A stretch of 27,336 bases of DNA from Salpingoeca rosetta (GCF_000188695.1 NW_004754919.1:1303991-1331326), one strand, 5' to 3'. Shown: positions 1-11,560, counted from the first letter of the stretch. Program-made: numbers and translations. The notes: a model not told the origin generated them from the letters alone.

Positions 1-61
<61 letters not shown>
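1..61. repeat. (CA)n microsatellite in a cadherin-gene intron
   Basis: An uninterrupted CA tract fills positions 1-56 and then meets the minus-strand donor. Read on the minus strand, the exon ends CAG and the intron begins GTGCGTGTGTG, so the repeat starts only a few bases into the intron. The intron continues beyond the left edge of the window. Confidence 0.9.
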
Positions 62-2069
62 CTGCTGTGAAGAAGGGCTGAGGAGCTGCATCTCCAACAC
101 GTTGCCGGGTCGCATCCCGACGTTGATCACCACATCGTCATCACTATCACTCTCGCTGCTGCCACTGCCAATGCTGTCGCTGTCGCTGTCGCTGCCACTA
201 TCAGTGCCACCACCACCACCACCACCACGACGCCTGTTCTTGCCAATCTTCCCCCGCATGGCTGCTGTGGCCATCATCTTGAACCGCTTGTGCTGCAGCG
301 TCGCTGCCTGCGTGTTGTTGGTGATGCGCACAATGTACAGCAGCAGCGCAATGACGAGCACGAGCGCAATCATCACCGCCGCAACCGTCACCCCGTTCTT
401 CGTCCATGACGATGCGCTCGCTGCACGCGCTGCTGTTGTTGTGGTCGTTGTTGTTGTGGTTGTGGTCGTCGTGGTCGTGATTGTGGTTGTGGTGGAGGTG
501 GTGGCGTTGAAGAGCACAAACATTGTTGTTGTTGCGGGCGGCACAGGCAAGACAGTCAGGTTCAACCGCAGCAGGGCTTCAGTCGAAAGCCTTCCCTCGT
601 CCTCCACATGCACATACACACGCAGGTCATTCCATCCAAGAGAGACGTTGTTCACATACAGCAGCGGCATCATGATGGACTGTGATGACGATGATGACGA
701 TGATGGTAGCGATGGGGAGTAGATGGGAATGAAGTCTGTGGCATCCACAAATCTCGCTTCCACTGCCACCTCTGTGCTGACCATTGTTGTTGTTTCTGTT
801 GTGTTCATCATCGCAACCGTGGAGGTGCTGTTGCTGGTGGTGGTGGTGCTGTTGGTGATTGAGGTGGAGTTTGTGGTCACAGTGCCATTCACGGTCGGGC
901 TTGCCGTGGCAGTGGGTGTGCTGCTGTTGCTGACAATGGGAGATGGTGGAAGGAGGCGGGTGGCGTTGATGACGGTGAAGGAGAGCGTCGCGTTGATGTC
1001 GGGGTCTGATACGTTCAGCGGCAACGCAAACGCGCGCCCCAGGATGGTGATGGCCGACTCGTCATACACGGGCTGCGAGAACATGGGTCGCTCGTTCATG
1101 TCTGCGATGCGCACGCACACCTCCTGCGACACCTGCAGGCCACCCGCCACAGCACCGCCATGTTGGCCCGTGAAGGCCTGGTCTGTGGAGGTCACGGTGA
1201 CGTTGAAGACGTGGTTTGCGTGCTTCTCATAGTCAATGGCAGCGGCAAGTCCAAGGTGTGCGCCGCCCACAACAGCAAACAGCGCGGCGTCGGGCCCCGA
1301 GAGCGTGTAGACGTGGTCCTGGTTGATGTCTTCGTCCACGGTGCTCAGCTCAATGAGATGCGTGTTCGTGTCCTCGGGGAACACCAAGCACGCACTGAGA
1401 GGCGTGGGCGGACCAGGAATGGTCTCTCCATCAAACAGGATGGCTGTTGGCGGGTCGTTGGAGTCTGTCACCGTCACCTCAATGTCAATATCCGTGCACA
1501 TGGCACTGATGCGCACGGAGAACGACGGAAACATGGTGCCAGACTCCACGTTGACGACGCCCTCTTCCTCCACGACCAGCTCGTTGTTTCCGTTGAGGGT
1601 GAGTCCGTTTGGCCGGATGTATGTCAGGGAGTCGCCGGATGCCCCACCCACCAGCTCCACGGTCGCCAGCACGGTTCCCGCGGGGCTGTTCTCGTCCATG
1701 CTTGGTGATTCCGGTGTCACAACAATCTCACAAGCCAAGCACGCCCCAGCAGCTTTTGTTGGGTTTGTGTGTGTGTGTTTATGAAAGTATGTGTTTGTGT
1801 GTATATGTGTGTGTATGTGTATGTGTGTATGTGTGTATGTGTGTGTGCATGTGTGTGTGTGTGTGAGTAGTGTGAGGGTCTTGGGGAGAACCAACTCAAA
1901 CAACAGTGAAAAGCAACGCGGACGACGAACAAACGCCACACCCCGTGCAACAAGGAGATACCAAACAATAGAGCTGTCTTTCTCTTTCAACGTGTCATCC
2001 TGACTCACCTGCGAGAAGAGCGCAGAGGATGGTCGGTAGAGCACGCGCGGAAACACGTGCTGCCATCAT
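62..2069 (-). CDS. Cadherin-repeat single-pass membrane protein (3' end outside window)
   Basis: Two exons are visible, 2009-2069 and 62-1752, joined in phase 1; together they give 584 codons and end in phase 0 at a CAG|GTGCGT donor. Residues 1 to about 27 are a signal peptide (start MMAARVSARALPTILCALLA). Two or three cadherin-like repeats follow: DENSPAGTVLATVE and VTVTDSNDPP mark the first (about 28-122), and AIDYEKHANHVFNVTV with IADMNERPMF close the second (about 245). A third, weaker repeat contains VYVHVEDEGRLSTEALL. Next come a threonine-rich stalk (about 435-461), one membrane helix (about 474-496, AAVMIALVLVIALLLYIV) and a cytoplasmic tail with a polyglycine run and an Asp/Ser repeat. 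Cadherin repeats normally mediate calcium-dependent adhesion or capture. Choanoflagellates carry many such proteins. The ligand is unknown and no catenin-binding motif is visible in the part of the tail present. Confidence 0.85.
1765..1866. repeat. Imperfect (TG)n tract in cadherin intron 1
   Basis: A degenerate TG/TATG tract lies just upstream of the minus-strand acceptor at 1753-1754. In the sense of the cadherin gene it is a CA tract close to the 3' splice site. Confidence 0.8.
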
Positions 2070-2243
2070 CTTGTCAGATGATGGCCCCTGTGGAGTGGGT
2101 GAGTGGGAGGGGGAAGCAACGTGGAAAGTGAAGGAGGGTGTGGCAGTTGTTGTTTGTTGTGGTCGTTGTTGTTGTTGTGGTTGATGGTTGTGGTTGTGGA
2201 TAAACTGTGTATATCTTCATTGAAAATTCGGCACGAACGGAGG
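2070..2243. promoter_or_regulatory. Short divergent intergenic region, presumed bidirectional promoter
   Basis: Only 174 bp separate the start codons of the cadherin-like gene (minus) and the pseudouridine synthase gene (plus), so both promoters must overlap here. It contains a G/T-rich tract (about 2140-2200) of TGTTGTTG type. No TATA box or other named element is clear. The regulatory role is inferred from position only. Confidence 0.4.
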
Positions 2244-2933
2244 ATGATGAGCGCCACCAGCGTGATTTCGCGACGAGGGCTGCTGCGTGCTGTGCTGTAC
2301 CAGGTGCGTATTTGTGTGAATGTGTGAATGGATGTGAATGGATGTGTGTGGATGTGTGTATGTATGTGTGTGTGGATGGATGTGTGTGTCAATGTGTGTG
2401 TGTGTGTGTGTGTGTGGTTTTGTTTGTGTCAATGTGTGTGTTTGAGTGAATACATGTGTGTGTGTCTCGCTCTCTGTCTCCGTCTGTCTGTCTCCGTCTA
2501 TTTCTCTCTGTCTCCTCCCCCCCCCCCCCGACACACATTGCGCGCCCGCTCTTCGTGTCTCAACAACAAGAACTGCTCTCCACTGCACAGGATCACAATG
2601 TGATTGCTCTGAACAAGTGGCGAAGTTTGTCAGTGCAGGATGAGTTGCAGAGTGACAACACGCTGCTGAACAACCTGCACTTGCTCCAACTCAAGCACAA
2701 CGATGAGCCAAGGCTCTTGCATCGGCTGGACCAGAACACAACAGGGGTCCTCCTCATCGGTCGCAAGCCACAGGCAACAGCCGCCATCTCCACCCTATTC
2801 CAGCACGTACGTGGTCATGCAAGTGCATGTGTGTGCGTGTGTGCATGTGTGTGTATGTGTGTGGTTGTGTTTCTGTGTGCGTGTGTGTGTGTGTGAGTGT
2901 TTCTCTGTCTCTGTCTCTGTCTTTGTCTCTATC

Positions 2934-2974
<41 letters not shown>

Positions 2975-2975
2975 A

Positions 2976-3044
<69 letters not shown>

Positions 3045-3144
3045 NNNNNNNNNNNNNNNNNNNNNNNNNNNNNNNNNNNNNNNNNNNNNNNNNNNNNNNN
3101 NNNNNNNNNNNNNNNNNNNNNNNNNNNNNNNNNNNNNNNNNNNN

Positions 3145-3196
<52 letters not shown>

Positions 3197-3585
3197 GCAG
3201 TCTTGCTGCGGCAACTTGTGCTTGTGCTTGTGTGTTCGCCCATTATACGTTCACGATTCCCAACCCTCAATGCTGGTCTCTCCTCGTCTCGTCGCAGCGT
3301 CTTATTCAGAAGACGTACTTGGCTGTTGTTGTCGCAACGCCAACGATGGACACCAATAACCCGTTTCGCAACGCATCTGGCACATGGTCATCACCACACC
3401 CAGATGAAGGTATACGAGAGTACCCGCGTGCCTTTGTGCGAGTACGTGCGTGTCTTTGTGTGTCTGTGAGGCAGGTGGAGCTGGACAATGTGTAGAAATG
3501 CTCGCTGTTGTGCATGTGTGGTACACCATCGCATACAAGTGCGCCTGGTGCTGAAAGAGACATAGCACCCGTATTCCCTGTCCTC

Positions 3586-3659
<74 letters not shown>

Positions 3660-4164
3660 CACTCACACACACACACACTCACACTCACACGAGTACACAT
3701 ACACCCTCATGCATACTGTACCGCGTTCAGATCCCGTGCGCGGCGCTGAGAAGACGGCGTCACGCATCAGGCGCCAGCTGAAGCGGGCCGGGCTGGGCCA
3801 TCCGCCGTACCAACACGGCATTCTGCAGCACCTGCACGCACACGAACTGCTCATCCCATCGTACTTCACAGACGGAACACCCCTGCACATTGTGGCGCCG
3901 CTGCCATCGCACATGTCCCTCACCCTCGGCACCCTCTTCAACGCCGCTGACGGCAGTGTGGCAGGCATTGATGCGAATGGGGAAAGTGGTGATCATCGTG
4001 GTGGTGGCGGTGGTGGTGATGGTAGTGATGAAGAACGACATGGGAGGTGGAAAGGAAGTGTTGATCGCGGGCACGACATGAGTGCGAAGCAGCGCGACAC
4101 ACGACCACATCTCTTGATTGATCCTGTCCTTGCAGGCAGATTTGAGAACGCAGAACACACGTGA
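2244..4164 (+). CDS. RluA-family pseudouridine synthase, probably mitochondrial
   Basis: Four exons, 2244-2303, 2591-2806, 3298-3409 and 3731-4164, sum to 822 nt and give 273 residues with matching phases. Family members isomerise uridine to pseudouridine in rRNA or tRNA. The active-site motif HRLDQNTTG places the catalytic aspartate at residue 67. VIALNKWRSLSVQ (about 24-36) is the usual strand before it, and QKTYLAVVV (about 96-104) the usual motif after it. LHIVAPLPSHM lies in the C-terminal part. Exon 1 codes only MMSATSVISRRGLLRAVLYQ, a basic amphipathic leader, so import into mitochondria is likely. No S4 domain is seen. The protein is short, and after ...TLFNAADGSVAGID it has a Gly/Asp/Arg-rich tail that could instead hide an unrecognised intron. 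It resembles the RPUSD3/RPUSD4 group in type, but which one cannot be told by eye. Intron 2 holds an assembly gap. Confidence 0.85.
2936..3044. repeat. (TGTC)n tetranucleotide microsatellite
   Basis: About 27 TGTC units with a single TATG interruption lie in intron 2 of the pseudouridine synthase gene and end exactly where the N run begins. Confidence 0.95.
3045..3144. other. Assembly gap of 100 N
   Basis: Exactly 100 N, the conventional size for a gap of unknown length, between a TGTC tract and a CT tract. It lies inside an intron, so no coding sequence of the neighbouring model need be missing. Confidence 0.95.
3145..3192. repeat. (CT)n microsatellite
   Basis: A pure CT tract resumes after the gap, about 100 bases before the acceptor at 3297 in the pseudouridine synthase gene. 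Confidence 0.95.
3587..3657. repeat. (CA)n followed by (CG)n
   Basis: A CA tract passes directly into a short alternating CG tract. All of it is alternating purine-pyrimidine, so it has left-handed (Z-DNA) potential. It lies in intron 3 of the pseudouridine synthase gene, upstream of the 3730 acceptor. Confidence 0.9.
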
Positions 4165-4383
4165 GAATACGCACACACACACACACACACTCTCTCTCTC
4201 TCTCTCTCTCTCTCCCCCTCTTTGTGTGCGCTTGAACGAGTGGTGTTTCATGATTGCATTCAAGAGGGTAGTTTATAGCCAGCAGAGGCGTGCAGGGCTC
4301 CCATAATGAACTGTAACTAACTAACAGCAGCCCACAGCAACTTCACTCATGTCACATAAATCAGCCTTCAACAAGGCAGGGCA

Positions 4384-4481
<98 letters not shown>

Positions 4482-4547
4482 CGCACACGCACATACACAC
4501 ACACTCTCTCTCTTACACGCACACGCACACACATACACACACACGCA

Positions 4548-4579
<32 letters not shown>

Positions 4580-4642
4580 CGCACACACACACACTCTCTC
4601 ACTCCCTCTCTCTTTTACACACATGACACACAATCAGAGCAG
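4165..4642. repeat. Convergent intergenic spacer made largely of CA and CT tracts
   Basis: The 478 bp between the stop codons of the pseudouridine synthase (plus) and SID-1-like (minus) genes hold CA and CT tracts at 4171-4215, and alternating CA and CT blocks from about 4384 to 4610. About 170 bp of ordinary sequence lies between them. It must carry both 3' untranslated regions; no gene is visible. Confidence 0.8.
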
Positions 4643-5422
4643 CTAGAACACGGGGATGCGAGCGCGCGGCGTTGCCCTGAGATCGTCGTCGAGCGAGAGG
4701 AGCACAATGGCATTGAGGAAGAGCCCATATGCAGACAGCATGTGCCACAGGTCGTGCGTGTCGTAAAAGCGGAAGAGAATGCACTCCTTGTTGAGGTCGC
4801 GAGAGGCGGCCGGGGTGAGGTAGAAGCTTGACGCGCGGTCGTTGAAGAAGTACAGCGCAGCGCCCCACAGCGCCAGCGACGCGACAAACACCAAGACGGG
4901 CAGGCGGGTGAGCCGCTCGCCGTGCCGCAGCTTCATGGTGACGTAGTAGCAGAAGTAGATGAGGTAGTTGATGATGGCCAGGCCAAGGAAGAACGTGGGC
5001 ACGTCCTGGAACTGCGTGACCATGCCAGCAATGATCGCCATCCACGTGATGATGTTGATGACGAGCAGCAGCAGCGCGCGCCCTTTGCGCCGGGGCATCG
5101 ACAGAGAGCACCACCGCGGGGACGTGAATGAGTTGAGAAAGTAGAGGGAGATGATGTTGGCTGGCAGCGGCTCCTTCGGTGCAATGCAGCCCCACAGCCC
5201 AAAGAAGTACAGCTGCGGTCGAGACGAAAGGGGTGGGGGTATGTGAGTGTAAGTGTGTGTAAGTGTGTATGTGCGTGTGTGTGAGAGAGTGAGAGAGCGT
5301 GTGTGTAAGTGTGTATATGTGTAAGCGTAAATGTGTGTGTGTGTGTGTCTGCTTGTGTTTGTGCGTGTATCTGTTCGTGTATTGTTGTGCGTGGTTTTGT
5401 TTTTCAGGCTGCAGCGTCCGCA

Positions 5423-5484
<62 letters not shown>

Positions 5485-5768
5485 GTTGTTAACCCTTGCA
5501 TGAAAAGCGAGCGTGCCGCACCTGCAACGTCGCGATGAACGAGAGCGGCAGTGCTACAATGAGGACGATGGCGTAGAAGTAGATGGAGTGCCAGTAAACG
5601 CCAATCACGACGACAAAGATGAGCGCAGCAATCCACAGATAGGTCACGTGCGGATTCGGCTGGCAGGTGGGGACACACGCGCGGGTGGTGGTGTGAGTGA
5701 GTGAGGGAAAAAAGTGGCGTCATAGTGACGTGTCAGTGCTGGACAGCGGCATGTAAGTACGACAGCAG

Positions 5769-5842
<74 letters not shown>

Positions 5843-7709
5843 GGCTCCTGCGCTACCCTCCGCAACGTCCACCCCTAACTCCGAACCGCGTCCTTGCCCT
5901 CTCGCTCGTGGCCGCACCAGGGCGTCGTTGTGCCTGCGCTGGTAGAGAACGAGTGCCATCAAGACACCAATGACATACATAAACGACGTGTCAAACTGAA
6001 AGTTGACGGGCGTCGGGCACGTGTGGTAGCACGCAGAGAACACGCCCTCGGCTACAAACGCCAGCCCAATGGCATGGAAGATGCCAGAGTGCCTGGGCAG
6101 ACCCAGCGCTGCATCGGGGGACGTGGCCGTGTCGAGGTCGATGTTGGACGCCTCCTCCGCGAGCAGACGGCGGCGGCGGCGCACAATCAGCAGGAACAGC
6201 AGCCCAAGCGTGATGTAGCCGAGGTTGCTGAAGAAGTTGTTGAAGGAGTACGTGCGCCAGAGCGGGCGGCTGCAGCGGAAGTTGTAGTAGCAGAGGTCCT
6301 GGTTGCCAGCGTGGAAGTGGTCGAGTTGCGAGTACACCAGCTGCACCACGGGTAGCGCGTAGAATACCATCAGCGCAATCAGATAAAGCGCGTACTGCTT
6401 GAACTTCTTCTCCTGGATGGACGGCAGCTTGCGCGCTAGGTGGCTCACCATCGCCGGCTCCTGTCCACGACACGCGTGCAGGTCATATGCCGTGTAGTTG
6501 TGCCCCGTGTCCCACTCCGCCCGCAGGACTATGCCGCCACTGCCACTGCCACTGCCACTGCCGCGGGCCTGGACGCTCAGCGGGGCGACTGGTGCTGATA
6601 CTGATTGTGGTGTCGTGTTTGCCTCTCGCGTCGTCAGCAGCATGGCCGCTGCCTGTTGCCGCGCAATCCCTTCTCCTCCACGACCGTTCTCCTCCTCCTC
6701 TTCCCCTTTCTCTGCTGCTTGTTCTTCCTCATCCGCCCGCTGGTGGTGCTGGTCGTGTGCTGCTGGCGACGTGCCCGGCGCAGCAGCTTGACCTTCACCG
6801 CGCCCATCATCACCACCATCATCGTGAGGGTTGCGGCGAGGTTGCGGGTGCAGAGGCTGCAATGGCCGGTCCATTGCTCCATATGTCGGTGCATGATGCA
6901 ATAGCGCACTGTCCTCCCGCTCCTCCCAGTCCTCCTGCGCCCCGCTGCGTTTTGACCTGCGGGCGTGGCTGCGGAAGAGGAAGAGCAGCTCATCTGGCGC
7001 GGGCTCGTTGATGCCGGCGCCATGACGCACCTCGCACCACACGGCCAGCATGTACAGCCCATATGGGACCAGGATGAACACCACCACGACAAACATGACG
7101 GGCCACGTGTAGTCGAGGTCGTCTGTCGACTGCACGTCCACAACAAAGTCCTGCGGCTCCGCCACGCACCTGCGTGAGTTCAGTGTGTACATGTGAGTGT
7201 ATGAGAGCGAGTGTATGAGAGCGAGTGAGTGAGTGTTTGAGTGAGTGAGTGAGTGTGTGTGTGTGTGTACTTGTGTGTTTGTGCGTGCACGTACGTGCGT
7301 GAGTGGGTGAACGAACAAACAAGAGTGTGGCACGTATCCCCACTGCCTCTGCACCAACAAGAAGCATCGCAAACACAGCCCACGACACCTCCTCCCCTCC
7401 CCTACTGTTGCATACGTGTGCTCGTCCGGGAGAACAATGACGACAACAAAGATGTCGGGGCCAAGACGGGAGCGATCGAGAACAAATGTCGACGAGTGCA
7501 GCGCTGTCTCGTAAAACCCCTCAAAGCGCACGTTGGAGTCCAGATCATACCTGGTGAGAAGAGGAGCAAGGAAGAGGAGAAGGAAAGGATGTGTATCAGC
7601 ACTCGCAAGCGGGGCGCAAGAAAAGCGAACATGTGTGTGTCTGGATGTGCATGTGTGGAAGCTGCAGCTGCTACAAGTCAAAATGCGCGTGGTCAAGCAC
7701 GGGACGCAG

Positions 7710-7801
<92 letters not shown>

Positions 7802-8428
7802 ACACGCGCGCGCATGCGCGTACAGTGGGCATGATGAGTTCTGGAGGGAGATGATGCTGCGAAGCGGGTGCGGCGCGTCTGTCCGCACATCAATACGCAG
7901 CTGCTCGTGGTCCCCAAAGGTGAGCTGACGTCACAGCAGCACCAAACATAGGGATGCAAACGTGCAGTTCAATGTGTGTGTGTGTGTGTGTGTGTGACCG
8001 TGCGTGTCAGTACGTATCCATGACGTTGAATGTCTCTGGTGGTGCCCGTGCACAGATGTGCATGCGCATGTGTGCGCATGTGTGCGTCAGTACAAAGCAG
8101 ACATGCGCCACGACGTGCTACAGTTGACATTTGGAGTGGATATGTGTGCATGAACGCGTGCACACAGGAGCAGAACCGCGCTCACAGGCGCGCGGGCACT
8201 GACCCGAAGGTACGCGGGCAAGTTGGGGGAGGCCGTGATGGTGCGAGGTGTGCCTACAGACACAGCAGTATCAAAGAGCTCTGCAGCACACAGCACGTCG
8301 GCAGATCACATTGATACAACGCACGCGTAAGCTTCAGTGTCACGCACGCACACGCACATGTACGTAAATTTGCGCACCCATGCGCATCCACAAACACACA
8401 CACACACACACACATACACACACACACA

Positions 8429-8464
<36 letters not shown>

Positions 8465-9039
8465 ACACACACACACACACACGAACACAACGCAAACCTG
8501 CTTTGTAGATGAACCGCTCCTGCTGCAGGCTGGTCACTGTCACGCTAAACTCCCAGTCTGATGCGTTTGACATGCAGCTCACATCGGGACAAATGTTTCG
8601 CCGCACCAGCGGAAACTGGACCACAAAGTACAACCACCGCGTCGAGCACCAAAGTGTAGCTGTGAGTCGGTTTTCAAAGTCATCAGCAACACACCGACAT
8701 CTGACCCCCGAGCACTGCGCACATGCATAAAGACACAGAGAATGTACACGTCCACAAACACAGAGTGCGTTCTCACAAACCTTGCAGCCCTGCGCTTCGA
8801 GGGGCAAGCTCCACTGCTGAAAGCCGCAGCTCTGCGAGAGGAAAAAGCCGACATGGCCTGAATGTCGATCAGGGCAGTTGATGCATGGTCAGCAACATGA
8901 TTGAGTACGGTGCAGTGGCGTGCAGGTGCACAACACACATAACGAACGACCTAGAAGCGCAACCACGCAGACACAGACACACAGATACAGACAGACAGAC
9001 AGACAAACAAACAGGCAGACAGACAGACAGACAGACACG

Positions 9040-9094
<55 letters not shown>

Positions 9095-9503
9095 ACACAC
9101 AGACACACACACACACACACACAGATACACACACGCACACACACAGACACACACAGGCACACACAGACACACACACACACCACACAAAACCGACACCTGT
9201 GCGGTTGGCTGTGCTCCAGGATGTGATCCGAGGCACAATGGTGTTGTCTGGGGAATGTGGGTAGCTGAACGATGTCACCGCAGGCTGGTCCTCAGTCACT
9301 GTCCCATTCACGACACATGCCTCCCCAAGCACGAGCGGTTGATGCCTTCGGCACTGTGGAAGGCTGATGGGGGGATCTGGCGCTGGCGCATCCACATGCA
9401 TCATTGCACAGCAACACCGGACACCCAGCACCGCCGCCACCGCCATCAACAGCAGCGGCAGCGGCACTGGCACGGTGCGCTGTGTGGCTTGCTTCGTCAT
9501 CAT
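4643..9503 (-). CDS. SID-1 transmembrane family (SIDT/CHUP) protein
   Basis: Nine exons: 9197-9503, 8781-8831, 8498-8659, 8204-8280, 7824-7924, 7416-7550, 5918-7169, 5522-5659 and 4643-5212. Their phases agree and they sum to 2793 nt, 930 residues. A signal peptide (MMTKQATQRTVPVPLPLLLM...) leads a glycosylatable ectodomain with the family segment SSCPLYDLDSNVRFEGFYET. The first membrane helix (about 295-318) is followed by a long cytosolic loop rich in acidic residues, Ala and GSGSGSGS. The conserved membrane core then begins (FYALPVVQLVYSQ, GNQDLCYYNFRCSRPL, FNNFFSNLGYITLGLLFLL). Likely CREST-type metal-site residues are present: SACYHTCP (His660), NFQFDTSFMY (Asp671) and DTHDLWH (His894, His898). 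The protein ends SLDDDL...IPVF, as in animal SIDT proteins. Family members move double-stranded RNA or cholesterol, or act on lipids; which applies here cannot be read from sequence. It is longer than vertebrate SIDT because of the loop. Confidence 0.93.
5425..5483. repeat. (TG)n microsatellite
   Basis: A pure TG tract in the last intron (5213-5521) of the SID-1-like gene, ending close to the donor of the 5522-5659 exon. In the sense of the gene it reads CA near the 5' splice site, an exception to the polarity usual in this window. Confidence 0.9.
5770..5841. repeat. (CA)n microsatellite
   Basis: A pure CA tract in the SID-1-like intron 5660-5917. In the sense of the gene it is a GT tract, about 75 bases downstream of the donor. 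Confidence 0.95.
7713..7805. repeat. (CA)n microsatellite ending in a CG-rich stretch
   Basis: A CA tract with one AAAC interruption, followed by CGCGCGCATGCGCG next to the donor at 7823. In sense orientation the intron begins with GTACGCGCATGCGCG and then GT repeats. Confidence 0.95.
8395..8483. repeat. (CA)n microsatellite
   Basis: A CA tract with three short interruptions in the SID-1-like intron 8281-8497. In sense orientation it is a GT tract beginning about 15 bases after the donor. Confidence 0.95.
8983..9185. repeat. Mosaic (CAGA)n / (CAGG)n / (CA)n block
   Basis: The first intron of the SID-1-like gene holds CAGA units (8985-9035), about 13 CAGG units (9038-9092) and then CA with CACAGA variants up to about 10 bases from the donor. 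In gene sense the order is GT, then CCTG, then TCTG units. Confidence 0.92.
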
Positions 9504-10179
9504 CGTCGTCTGTTGCAGCTGGCTTGGAGTGGTTGCGGAAAATTGACGAACATGAGCGCTAATCGGCGGCGAGTGTGATGTCCGTTTGTTTGCGTCTCGC
9601 GCTGTGTGGCGACATTGTCATCTTGACACAGTGTTCGATCTGAGTGCAACGTTGTTTATGTGTTGAGGGGAAGCAAACCTAAGAGCCTGATACACTGAAA
9701 CAGACACACAGACACACAGACAAACACATACGAGACGGTGCCGTTTAGAACGATGCGAACGAGTAAGAGACTAAGGAGGAAGAGAGACAGGGAAAGAAAG
9801 GTGAGGGAGCGAGCAGATGAGTGATGGCAGAAGAAGAAAGAAGAGAGAGAAATGAAGAAAGGAGGGGAAGAAGAAAGAAGACAAATCCCGGGACTTCAAA
9901 CAAACAACAGCGACGACGCATGCCGTCTTTCTTTTGCATGCAGGTACTCCACGACAGCAGCGGTGCGAGTAACGCAACGTAACATCACAGCGCAGAAACA
10001 GGCTGGAAATGACTGCGGGGCGGATTGGACTTCACAACGATGCAATGGTGCGTTAATGGTGCGTTCGAGGAGCGGGAGGGGGGGGGTCGAGTCAAAGTTA
10101 TGTGGTGTCAACAGCAAAGCAGCACGCGTCGGGACACATGCGTGGTGATGGTGGTATTTCGTCCGGGGAGGGAAGATGC
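9504..10179. other. Intergenic region without a recognised gene
   Basis: This 676-bp stretch lies upstream of the SID-1-like start codon and downstream of the arginase stop codon. It contains a purine-rich GA/GAA tract at about 9764-9890 and a short poly-G run near 10080. It should hold the SID-1-like promoter and 5' leader and the arginase 3' untranslated region. Short open frames are present but show no family motif. Confidence 0.6.
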
Positions 10180-10757
10180 TTAGAGGATGCGGTTGCCGAG
10201 GGCGGAGGTGGCAATGGCCATGCCGAGCTCAACAGTCTCCTCGCCAAGGGAAATGCCAAACGCCTGCACGGTCGCGGGCGTGTGGTGTGTGTGTGTGTGG
10301 TGGGGGGGGGGGTGGTGAGGGGATGGTGTAAGCGTAGGACATGGTGGAAGGAGCGATGGAAGGCTGATGGCAAGCGACGCAGGGAAACAGAGACATGGAG
10401 AACAGGGGAACAAGGGTATGGAAACAGGCACAGACAGACACAGGGACACGAAACATACACACCCACACACACACACACACCTCCTCGCCCTTGAGGAGCG
10501 GGTTGACTTCGACGAGGTCCATGGAGACAAGACTGCCGGTCTCCGCCGCGGCCTCCGCAACAAAGTGCGCCTCCCGATACGACAGCCCGCCACGCACAGC
10601 CGTGCCCGTCGACGGAGCAATCACTGTTGTGGGGGGGGGACAAAAGCGCGCACGTGTGTGATTGTATGGGTGTGTGTGTGTGTGATTGTGTGCATGTCTG
10701 TGAGCGGCAGATGTGCACTTTGATTCAGCGCATAAACACAGAACAAACAAAGAGAGA

Positions 10758-10795
<38 letters not shown>

Positions 10796-11287
10796 ACCCA
10801 ACACATCAAGACGATGCCGCACCTGGGTCGCAGGCGTCAATGTCGTAGCTGAGATGGATGGGCCGCTTGTCGAGGTGGTCGAGAGCCATCTCCATGACCT
10901 TGCCGATGCCATACTTGTCCACGTGGTACATGGTAAACGCCTTGATGTTGTGCGAGCGGATCAGCGCGCGCTCAGCAATGTCAAGATCGCGCAGCCCAAC
11001 ATACACAAGCTGGTAGGTCGTATTGGAGTGTGTGCGTGCGTGCGTGTGTGTGTGTGTGTGTGGTGTGGTGTGGGGAGGAGCCATGGGTGAGGTTGTTGGG
11101 CATGCACATCGTTAGTGGCTTTCATCATGAGGACAAACACAAGCCAGCAGACAAGCATTCAAAGACAACAAAAAATACAGACCCACACATAGTCCCAGAT
11201 AGACAAGAAGAGACAGACCAACAAACAAACAAACAAACAAACAAACCAACACACCCACACCCACACCCACACCCACACCCACACCCA

Positions 11288-11319
<32 letters not shown>

Positions 11320-11526
11320 ACACCCCACGCCACTTGCGTACGTTGTTGAGGTCGAGCTTCGGGACATCTGCGAGCCAGGCGTGGCCCGGGATGGTCTTGC
11401 AGTCGCAAAGGCCGGCAACCAGCCCAAGTGGCATGCCGTGCATGTTGCCGCTCGGCGACGTCTGCAGCAGGTGGCAGCCACACAAACATCACATGCATGT
11501 GCTCACATGGTCAGTCATGTTGTTGA

Positions 11527-11560
<34 letters not shown>

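Noticed and set aside
1..56. Telomere or window-end satellite
   Set aside because: CA dinucleotides are found in nearly every intron here, and no TTAGGG-type unit is present.
102..1784. Plus-strand frames rich in Val and Ser opposite the cadherin gene
   Set aside because: They are the antisense of Thr- and Asp-coding triplets. The minus strand shows cadherin motifs, a signal peptide and a membrane helix; the plus strand shows none.
5720..7888. Very long minus-strand open frame covering several SID-1-like exons and introns
   Set aside because: It reads through introns as poly(Cys-Val) repeat sequence. Family motifs and splice signals show that separate exons are the real coding units.
8017..8040. 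Possible small extra exon in the SID-1-like gene (between 7924 and 8204)
   Set aside because: The exons 8204-8280 and 7824-7924 already join in phase 0 and give continuous family-like sequence, so an extra exon is not needed.
8983..9100. CRISPR-like or minisatellite array
   Set aside because: Units are 4 bp with no unique spacers; it is a simple microsatellite inside an intron of a eukaryotic gene.
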